Below are positions 1-6,433 of a stretch of DNA of 6,433 nt, one piece after another; within the stretch, counting starts at the first letter, position 1; each line of letters opens with the position of its first letter. The stretch is from positions 1 through 6,433 of the forward strand of contig JBFKUL010000175.1 of NCBI GenBank assembly GCA_041635755.1, written 5' to 3'. Both the position numbers and the translations under genes were made by a program. The notes beneath the pieces are model-generated. The model did not search any database and had not been told where the DNA came from. It was given only the letters and a program-made list of their open reading frames with translations. Origin of the DNA: JBFKUL01 sp041635755. GTDB lineage: Bacteria > Pseudomonadota > Gammaproteobacteria > Burkholderiales > SG8-39.

Positions 1-809
<809 letters not shown>

Positions 810-860
810 GCGCGAACCACGCGACAGACGGTAAGCTTGCGGCATCGGCCATGCCGCCTC

Positions 861-867
861 GAGGAGG
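861..867 (+). promoter_or_regulatory. Ribosome binding site of the iron-sulfur subunit gene
   Basis: GAGGAGG is a near-perfect anti-16S match placed five bases before the GTG at 873. It fixes the start of the iron-sulfur subunit there, instead of at the in-frame ATG at 786, which would add 29 residues of Arg-rich, unconserved sequence. Confidence 0.85.
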
Positions 868-872
868 TCGCA

Positions 873-1331
873 GTGGAAATCAACGTCAACGGCAAAAGCG
901 TCGACATCGAGGTCGATCCCGCGATGCCGCTGCTGTGGGTGCTGCGCGACATCCTCAACCTCACCGGCACAAAGTTCGGCTGCGGCATTGCCGCGTGCGG
1001 CGCCTGCACCGCGCTGATCGACGGCAACGCGGTGCGCACGTGTGTCACGCCGGTGAGCAGCGTGGCCGGCAAGAAAGTGCGCACCATCGAGGATCTCGGC
1101 GCCGTCGGCCTGCATGCGCTGCAGCAGGCCTGGATCGACAGGCAGGTGCCGCAGTGCGGCTACTGCCAATCGGGCATGTTGATGGCCGCGGCGGCGCTGC
1201 TCGCCGCCAATCCCAGCCCGAGCGACGCACAAATCGATGCCGCCGTCAGCAACATCTGCCGCTGCGGTACCTACCAGCGCGTGCGGGTGGCGATCCGCTC
1301 GGTGGCGCGCCTGATCCGGGAAGGGGTGTGA
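873..1331 (+). CDS. iorA: [2Fe-2S] small subunit of an IorAB-type molybdenum hydroxylase/aldehyde oxidoreductase
   Basis: This 152-residue protein carries electrons from the molybdenum site of its partner subunit through two [2Fe-2S] clusters. The plant-ferredoxin-like N-terminal domain has the first cluster's cysteines at 37, 42, 45 and 57 (GCGIAACGAC, then RTC). The helical C-terminal domain has the second set at 95, 98, 129 and 131 (QCGYCQSGM, then CRCGTYQR). All eight ligands are present, and the length matches CoxS/IorA-type subunits (about 150 residues). The GTG start follows GAGGAGG at five bases. The stop overlaps the start of the large-subunit gene by four bases (GTGA), so the two are translationally coupled. 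It has no signal peptide and would cross the membrane bound to its Tat-bearing partner. The symbol follows isoquinoline 1-oxidoreductase, the best-known two-subunit relative; the real substrate is unknown. Confidence 0.93.
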   Translation: MEINVNGKSVDIEVDPAMPLLWVLRDILNLTGTKFGCGIAACGACTALIDGNAVRTCVTPVSSVAGKKVRTIEDLGAVGLHALQQAWIDRQVPQCGYCQSGMLMAAAALLAANPSPSDAQIDAAVSNICRCGTYQRVRVAIRSVARLIREGV

Positions 1332-3583
1332 GGCGCCGAGGGTTCCTGCTCGGCGCGCTTGGCGTCGGCGGTGCGCTGATCGTCGGCTGGAGCTTCCTGC
1401 CGCCGCGCAGCCGCATCGGCACCCGCGCCACGTTGCCGCCGGATGCGCGGTCGGTGTCGCTGAATGGCTGGGTGCGCATCGGCCGCGACGGCACGGTGAT
1501 CGTCGCGGTGCCGCGCTCCGAGATGGGGCAGGGCGTCCATACCGCGCTGCCGATGCTGGTCGCGGAGGAACTCGACGTCCCGCTGGGGCGCGTGCGCGTG
1601 GAGCAGGCGCCGATCGACGCCATCTTCGGCAACGTGGCGATGCTGGTGACCAGTCTGCCGTTCCATCCGGACTCGAATCGAGGGGCGCTGGTTCGCTCGA
1701 GCGAGTGGATGGTCGCCAAGGTCGGGCGCGAGCTCGGGCTGCAGATCACCGGTGGCAGCGCGAGCGTGCGCGACGCCTGGTGGCCGATGCGCGAGGCCGG
1801 CGCCGCCGCGCGCGCCATGCTGCTCGAGGCGGCCTCGCGCCACTGGGACGTGCACGTCCGGGAATGCTTGATTGCGGACGGCATCGTGCGCCACATGGAC
1901 GGTCGCAACGTTTCGTTCGCATCCCTCGTCGAAGCCCTGCGCGACGTGCCGATCCCGACCAATGCGCCGCTCAAGGACTGGAACCAATTCAAGCTCATCG
2001 GCCGGAGTGCGCCGCGGCTCGATCTCCTCGAGAAAGTGAAGGGGGCGGCGCGCTTCGGCATCGACGTGCGGCTGCCCGGCATGTTGTACGCGACCGTGCG
2101 CACCTGCCCGATTCTCGGCGGTGGCCTCAAGCGCGTCGACCTCGACCCCGTGCTCAAGATGCCGGGCGTGGTGCGCGTCTCGACCCTGACCGCGGCTGCG
2201 GGCAGCGCGCCGGGCGTAGCGGTCGTGGCAACAAGCTACTGGCACGCGAAGCAGGCGATCGACCGCCTCGAGATCGAGTGGGATCCGGGGCCTCACGCCA
2301 AGCTCTCCTCGTCGCAGCTGATGCGCGAGCTGCGCCACGCGCTTGCCACGCGCAGCGGCATTCCGTTTCACCGCCGCGGCGAGGGTGCGGCCGCGCTCAC
2401 GCGCGCAGCGCGCATCATCGATGCGGAGTACGAGGTGCCGTACCTGGCGCACGCCACGCTCGAGCCGATGAACTGCACCGCGCAGTTCGTCGATGGGCGC
2501 CTGAAAATCTGGGCGCCGACCCAGGTACCGAGCATTCTGCGCGATGTCGCGGCGAGATCGGCCGGCATCGACCCCGCCAAGGTCGATGTCACCGTGACGC
2601 TGCTCGGCGGGGGCTTCGGGCGGCGCCTCGAAGTCGATTTCGTGCCGCAGGCGGTGTGGATCGCGCGCGATGTCGCACCCGCGCCGGTGCAGCTTATCTG
2701 GTCGCGCGAGGAGGACATGACGCACGACTTCTACCGCCCGGCGGCCGTGGCGCGCCTCACCGCGGGCTTCGACCTCAACAACCGTCCGCTCGTCTGGGTG
2801 ACGCGCAGCGCGAGCGATGCGATCGTGCCGCAGTACGTCAAGCGCGCCTACCCGGCGCTTGCCGCCGAGTTCCCGGACAAGACCACTGCCGAGGGGCTGT
2901 TCGATCAGACCTACGAGTTTCCGCACCGCGACAGCGCGCACGTGGCGCACCCCTCGCCCGTGCCGGTGGGCTTCTGGCGCAGCGTCGGACACTCGCACAA
3001 CGCGTTCTTCGTCGAGAGCTTCATCGACGAGCTGGCGTATGCCGCGGGGCGCGATCCGTTCGCCTACCGCCGCGAGCTGCTCGCCAAGCATCCGCATTAC
3101 CGCACTGTGCTCGAGCTCGCCGCGCTCAAGGCGACCTGGGGCCGGGTGCGGCAGGGGCGGGCGCAGGGCATTGCGCTGCACGAGTCGTTCGGCTCGATCG
3201 TGGCGCAGGTGGCGGAAGTGTCGCTCGTCAACGGCGGCTTCCGGGTGCACCGCGTGGTGTGCGCGATCGATTGCGGCACCGTGATCAACCCGGATATCGT
3301 CGCGCAGCAGATGGAAGGCAGCGTGATCTTCGGACTCACCGCCGCGCTCTACGGTGAGATCACGATCCGCAACGGACGCGTCGAGCAGCGCAACTTTCCG
3401 GACTACGAGATGCTGCGCCTGGCGCAGGCGCCGGTGGTCGAGACGCACATTCTGCCGAGCACCGCGCCGCCCGGCGGCGTCGGCGAGCCCGGCGTGCCGC
3501 CGGTCGCGCCCGCAGTGGCGAACGCCATCTTCAAGCTCACCGGCAAGCGCCTGCGCTCGCTGCCGCTGCGCCTGAAAGTCTGA
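1328..3583 (+). CDS. iorB: Molybdopterin-binding large subunit, IorB-like (xanthine dehydrogenase family), Tat-exported
   Basis: This 751-residue catalytic subunit should bind a molybdopterin cytosine dinucleotide-type cofactor and oxidise a heterocycle or aldehyde with water as oxygen source. The start is the GTG overlapping the previous stop. It gives a very short n-region and a twin-arginine motif (R3-R4-G-F-L-L) followed by a Gly/Ala/Leu-rich segment to about residue 24. No clear AxA cleavage site is seen, so it may remain as a membrane anchor. Family hallmarks in order: RSEMGQGVHTALPMLVAEEL near residue 65, GGSASVRDAW near 140, the a/b-hammerhead-like region KVKGAARFGIDVRLPGMLYA from about 235, the Mo-cofactor loop LGGGFGRR at 426-433, then WSREEDMTHDFYRP. 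GVGEPG near the C-terminus contains Glu720, in the position of the catalytic base. The length is usual for IorB and membrane aldehyde dehydrogenase relatives, and I see no frameshift. No cytochrome or FAD subunit gene is linked. Substrate assignment is not possible from sequence. Confidence 0.92.
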   Translation: MRRRGFLLGALGVGGALIVGWSFLPPRSRIGTRATLPPDARSVSLNGWVRIGRDGTVIVAVPRSEMGQGVHTALPMLVAEELDVPLGRVRVEQAPIDAIFGNVAMLVTSLPFHPDSNRGALVRSSEWMVAKVGRELGLQITGGSASVRDAWWPMREAGAAARAMLLEAASRHWDVHVRECLIADGIVRHMDGRNVSFASLVEALRDVPIPTNAPLKDWNQFKLIGRSAPRLDLLEKVKGAARFGIDVRLPGMLYATVRTCPILGGGLKRVDLDPVLKMPGVVRVSTLTAAAGSAPGVAVVATSYWHAKQAIDRLEIEWDPGPHAKLSSSQLMRELRHALATRSGIPFHRRGEGAAALTRAARIIDAEYEVPYLAHATLEPMNCTAQFVDGRLKIWAPTQVPSILRDVAARSAGIDPAKVDVTVTLLGGGFGRRLEVDFVPQAVWIARDVAPAPVQLIWSREEDMTHDFYRPAAVARLTAGFDLNNRPLVWVTRSASDAIVPQYVKRAYPALAAEFPDKTTAEGLFDQTYEFPHRDSAHVAHPSPVPVGFWRSVGHSHNAFFVESFIDELAYAAGRDPFAYRRELLAKHPHYRTVLELAALKATWGRVRQGRAQGIALHESFGSIVAQVAEVSLVNGGFRVHRVVCAIDCGTVINPDIVAQQMEGSVIFGLTAALYGEITIRNGRVEQRNFPDYEMLRLAQAPVVETHILPSTAPPGGVGEPGVPPVAPAVANAIFKLTGKRLRSLPLRLKV

Positions 3584-3604
3584 GGCGAGAGGCCCGGACT
3601 GGGT

Positions 3605-6169
3605 TCAACGCGCGGGCGGAGCACCCCTTACGTTCATCGGCACCGTGGGCGAGGCCGCTCTGGCTCCGGGCGCTCCGCAATCGCCCCGAAGATCGACTAC
3701 GAGCTGCATGTCGCCGCCGCGCGCTTCGGGCCCGGTCGTGCGCCCGGTCTCGTCGATCTGCAGCTCGAGTGTGGTCCGGCCCGGTCGCAAAGCGATCATC
3801 TGCACGTGCGAGGCCGAGCCGCCCGCGGGTAGTGCGAGCCAGGTGCGTTTCACGTCGCCGTTCGCGCTGTTGCGCCACGTCGTGACGAACAGGTCCGAGG
3901 CCGCGGTGCCGTTGTTGCGCACCGTGTGGCGCACCGGGAACAGGCACACGCCGTCCCGGCGGCTGTTCGATTTCGTCGCGTCCAGGCCGAGTGTGCCGCC
4001 GAAGCTCGCCGGCTGGCCCGCAAGCTCCAGCCGCGCATCGCTCACCAGATGGTGCGCGGCTTTGCGGGCGACCGACGCGACCGACGGAGCTGGCGTGCCG
4101 GGGGCCGTGCGTCCGGCCACGGGTTTGGGGGCCGCGCCCGGCGCCGGCACGGATGGCTCGCCGGCAGCAAGCGCTCCCGGCCCCTGTTGCCCGATCAGGA
4201 ACGGCATCGAGTAACACGGCGCGTCTGCGCCGTCCTTGTTCGCGTCGCTCGCGCAGGCCGGTGCCTGCAGCGAGGCATTCGCCGAGACCGACGCTTGCCA
4301 AAGCTTGACGTCGAAGCAACGCGTGGCGAGCGGGTCGAAGCCGTGCGCGCATTGCGCGGCGGATGGCAGCGCGGCGCGCAGCTGCGCGGCCTTCGCGCTG
4401 CCGGCGACGAACTGCGGATCCTGCAACGAAGTGCATGTCACTTCGCTCGCGTAGTGAATCTGCACGCCCTGGGTGGCGCTTTGCACCAGCGCCTTGCACT
4501 GATCGTACTTCCACGGGCGCGTGCACTCGACGTTGCGCGGCGTACCGGCCGAGATCTTGCATCGTTTCGCGCCGAGCGAGGCGGCGATGTCCTGTGCAAG
4601 CTTGGGAAACGCGGCCGGATCGATGCCGCAGTGGGCGTAGCCGGTGGCGGCGCCGGCAGTCTTGGTCGACGCCATGCACGTCTGCAGACCCGCGACTTCT
4701 CCGCAGCTGAAATGAAGCGCTGGTTTATTCGAGGCCGGCTTGACGGTGCAACCGGCCCCGGCAAGCAGCTTGATCGCTTGCGGCAGAACCTGGGTCTTGT
4801 ACGCGTAGAGGGCATTCCCGAGCTTGGCCTTCGCCTCGTAGCAGATCCATTCCCAGTAGGACTGCGGGCCCGATGTGTAATGCGTGATGTTCGGGTGCTT
4901 GCCCGGCAGCGGCGACTTGATCGGGATCGCCTGCGAAAGATCGAAGCGGCACTGCGACCATATCGGGTTGAAGGTCGACGTTGCGAGGAAATCGTTCTGT
5001 GGCTCGATCGCGTGGTAATGGTCCAGCGCCAGCTTCTCGACCTTCGGCAGCAGCTTTGACTCGAAGTAGGGTGTTACGGCGCTCTTTGCCGCCTCGACCA
5101 GCGCCTTGACCCGGGATTTCAGCTCGGCGTGCATCTGTCCGCACCATTTTTCGGCGGAGTTCTTTGATGCCTTGTGCGAATCGAAGTATCCGACGCAGGC
5201 CTTGCCGGTCAGCTGGTAGCCGGCGGCACCGCCCCGCAGCGTCGCGAGCACGTCGGCGTGCAGGAATGGCAGCCAGAACGTCTCGAAGTACTTCTCCGGT
5301 GGCATATGCTGCTCCTGGCCGGAAAGCGTCTCGCCGAAGTCGGCGGCCACGTTCCAGACCGTCTCGGCGCCCTTCACGCCCCAGGCGAGCGTCTTGCCGA
5401 GCACAGTGCTGCAGGTGGCGAGTGTCGCCTTGCCGACGATCGGCACCTGGCCCATTCCCGAGTACTCCGTGCCGAGCACGCAGGCGAACTGGGCACCGAA
5501 TTCGGCGAGCGCGACTTCGATCACGTCCCCGACCGAGCCATATTTCGCGGTCGAGACGAGCTTTGCGCCTTGCTGATAGACGCCCTTCGCGATGTTCTCC
5601 TCGGAGAGCTGGGTCTCGAACGCGGCGTCGCACAAGCACTGCCAGTTGAGGATCACCGGGCCGGCTACCGGCACCTTGGCAAGCGCGCCCTCGAGCTCGG
5701 ACTTGCCCTGGTCCATCTGCTGCTTGGCAAGGTTCTTGAGGTAGGACGCATCCGGCAGGAAGCGATCGCCGGTGCGATCGGCGAAGGTGTAGAAGCGCTG
5801 CAGCGGGCTGAGCGCCCTGCATTTTGGGTGATCGAAGGACTGCAGGCCTTTGACCGAGACCTGCTGTCCAACCTTGGCCGCCTTCATGCCGATTACGGTG
5901 GCAATCAGACTGTAGTCCTGGGCCAAGGTGGTGGTGAAGATCGTCTCCGCACAGGCGGGCCGCTTGACCGAGAACTTGAGCATCTCGATGTCGTTCGGCT
6001 CGGCGAGGCCGCTTTTGCCGAGAAGATCGAGCGCCTTGAGGGCGACCTGTTCCGCGCTCAGCGCGTGGGCGGGCGACGCGACAAAGCCGGCGAGTGCCAG
6101 TGAAACGGCGAGCGCGCGAAAGGCAAGGCGCGCCCCGGATGGCCGACGCGATTGCGGCGCCGCGTTCAC
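3605..6169 (-). CDS. Unrecognised 854-residue secreted, cysteine-rich protein with C-terminal CARDB-like domain
   Basis: I do not recognise this protein as a whole. The GTG start has AGGAA five bases upstream and overlaps the stop of the preceding gene by four bases. Residues 1-36 are a signal peptide: Arg-rich n-region, ALAVSLALAGFVA core, cleavage predicted after AHA. About 37-470 looks mainly helical, with scattered cysteines and no catalytic motif I can name. About 471-580 holds two similar cysteine modules (Cys474/489/498/514 and Cys537/549/558/579). Residues 660-705 form a Pro/Ala/Gly-rich linker. Residues 706-854 look like an Ig-like CARDB domain, with VRNNGTAASDLFVTTW, LPAGGSAS and a following strand LELQIDETG. 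The protein has 24 cysteines, all after the signal peptide, which suggests many disulfides and a periplasmic or surface location. It contains no lipobox, PEP-CTERM or LPXTG signal. A structural, adhesion or binding role is a guess from the CARDB-like end only. Confidence 0.85.
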   Translation of the reverse strand: MNAAPQSRRPSGARLAFRALAVSLALAGFVASPAHALSAEQVALKALDLLGKSGLAEPNDIEMLKFSVKRPACAETIFTTTLAQDYSLIATVIGMKAAKVGQQVSVKGLQSFDHPKCRALSPLQRFYTFADRTGDRFLPDASYLKNLAKQQMDQGKSELEGALAKVPVAGPVILNWQCLCDAAFETQLSEENIAKGVYQQGAKLVSTAKYGSVGDVIEVALAEFGAQFACVLGTEYSGMGQVPIVGKATLATCSTVLGKTLAWGVKGAETVWNVAADFGETLSGQEQHMPPEKYFETFWLPFLHADVLATLRGGAAGYQLTGKACVGYFDSHKASKNSAEKWCGQMHAELKSRVKALVEAAKSAVTPYFESKLLPKVEKLALDHYHAIEPQNDFLATSTFNPIWSQCRFDLSQAIPIKSPLPGKHPNITHYTSGPQSYWEWICYEAKAKLGNALYAYKTQVLPQAIKLLAGAGCTVKPASNKPALHFSCGEVAGLQTCMASTKTAGAATGYAHCGIDPAAFPKLAQDIAASLGAKRCKISAGTPRNVECTRPWKYDQCKALVQSATQGVQIHYASEVTCTSLQDPQFVAGSAKAAQLRAALPSAAQCAHGFDPLATRCFDVKLWQASVSANASLQAPACASDANKDGADAPCYSMPFLIGQQGPGALAAGEPSVPAPGAAPKPVAGRTAPGTPAPSVASVARKAAHHLVSDARLELAGQPASFGGTLGLDATKSNSRRDGVCLFPVRHTVRNNGTAASDLFVTTWRNSANGDVKRTWLALPAGGSASHVQMIALRPGRTTLELQIDETGRTTGPEARGGDMQLVVDLRGDCGAPGARAASPTVPMNVRGAPPAR

Positions 6170-6433
6170 TTCATTTCCTGCTTGCGCGAGAACTTGCCGG
6201 ACTTCGCCTCGATCAAGATTGCGACCTCGCCGGGCGTGTAGCCGGTGCCGATCATCCAGTAGACGCCGGCCGAGCGCGTTTTCTGGCCCATCATCATCAG
6301 GCCCATCGGCGTCGGCAGCTTCGCCTTGAGGCCGTTCGCCTTGGCCGTCTTCATCGCTGCGTCGCTGTCGACGAACTCGCCCACCGGGTCGGTCAGGTGC
6401 GGCCCGACCGGGTGCTGGTCGGCGATCTTGCCG
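6166..6433 (-). CDS. C-terminal 88 residues of an unrecognised protein (N-terminus beyond window)
   Basis: The reading frame is open from the right edge to TGA at 6168-6166, so this is the end of a longer gene. A GTG at 6384 could give a 72-residue protein, but the frame stays open with sensible sequence upstream (GKIADQHPVGPHLTDP), so a larger product is more likely. The visible part has DAAMKTAKANGLKAKL, a Met-rich GLMMMGQ stretch, and a strand-rich end (AGVYWMIGTGYTPGEVAILI, then EAKSGKFSRK). The pattern of an alpha helix with an Ala/Lys repeat, a W-x-I strand and a closing strand ending in A-x-S/T-G-K is reminiscent of PepSY-type domains, but this is weak. It sits in one operon with the 854-residue secreted protein, with a four-base GTGA overlap, and the last codons of this gene contain the downstream ribosome binding site. 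Confidence 0.7.
   Translation of the reverse strand, partial: GKIADQHPVGPHLTDPVGEFVDSDAAMKTAKANGLKAKLPTPMGLMMMGQKTRSAGVYWMIGTGYTPGEVAILIEAKSGKFSRKQEMK
6175..6179 (-). promoter_or_regulatory. Ribosome binding site of the 854-residue secreted protein
   Basis: AGGAA on the minus strand lies five bases before the GTG at 6169 and is embedded in the last codons of the upstream gene. Together with the four-base stop/start overlap it points to coupled translation and supports this GTG as the true start, which also yields a well-formed signal peptide. Confidence 0.7.

Noticed and set aside
1271..3448. A 725-codon open frame on the minus strand opposite the large oxidoreductase subunit
   Set aside because: Its translation is Arg/Ala/His-rich with no family motif, and it mirrors the codon bias of the real plus-strand gene, whose motifs are unambiguous. 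Long antisense frames are expected in GC-rich DNA.
5761..5785. GCGATCGC-like short palindromic words (GCGATCGCC, GCGATCGGC)
   Set aside because: They lie inside coding sequence, are few, and are expected by chance in GC-rich DNA.
5174..6103. A 309-codon plus-strand frame opposite the secreted protein, and shorter plus-strand frames at 3645-4214 and 3926-5059
   Set aside because: They lack recognisable motifs and convincing starts, and are shadows of the minus-strand gene, which has a signal peptide, ribosome binding site and domain structure.

Overview
This is a GC-rich, gene-dense bacterial window holding five protein genes and no sign of RNA genes, mobile elements or CRISPR. The gene families and base composition suggest a proteobacterium, perhaps a betaproteobacterium, but nothing here fixes the taxon.

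Left part (1 to about 870): a minus-strand gene for polyphosphate glucokinase (ppgK, ROK superfamily) loses only its last few codons at the left edge. Its start is unusual. No ATG, GTG or TTG lies where the protein family begins. An AUC codon at 716-714 sits six bases behind a strong Shine-Dalgarno-like run, while the canonical in-frame starts (GTG at 809, ATG at 845) add 31 or 43 unconserved residues. A short divergent control region separates it from the next operon.

Middle part (873-3583): a plus-strand two-gene operon encodes a [2Fe-2S] subunit and a molybdopterin-binding subunit of an isoquinoline 1-oxidoreductase-like (IorAB) enzyme of the xanthine oxidase family. The genes overlap by four bases (GTGA). 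The large subunit has a twin-arginine signal, so the folded heterodimer is probably exported together to the periplasmic face of the membrane. The operon is closed on both sides by genes on the other strand, so it has no FAD subunit, cytochrome subunit or maturation gene of its own. The substrate cannot be told from sequence.

Right part (3605-6433): a minus-strand pair runs toward the oxidoreductase operon. The upstream gene is cut by the right edge; 88 C-terminal residues are visible, with a weak PepSY-like look. It overlaps by four bases (GTGA again) an 854-residue secreted protein I do not recognise. That protein has a signal peptide, 24 cysteines, two consecutive cysteine modules that look like an internal duplication, a Pro/Ala linker and a C-terminal Ig-like domain resembling CARDB. 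It is the best candidate for something undescribed in this window. The two transcription units converge with only 21 bases between their stop codons and no clear terminator.
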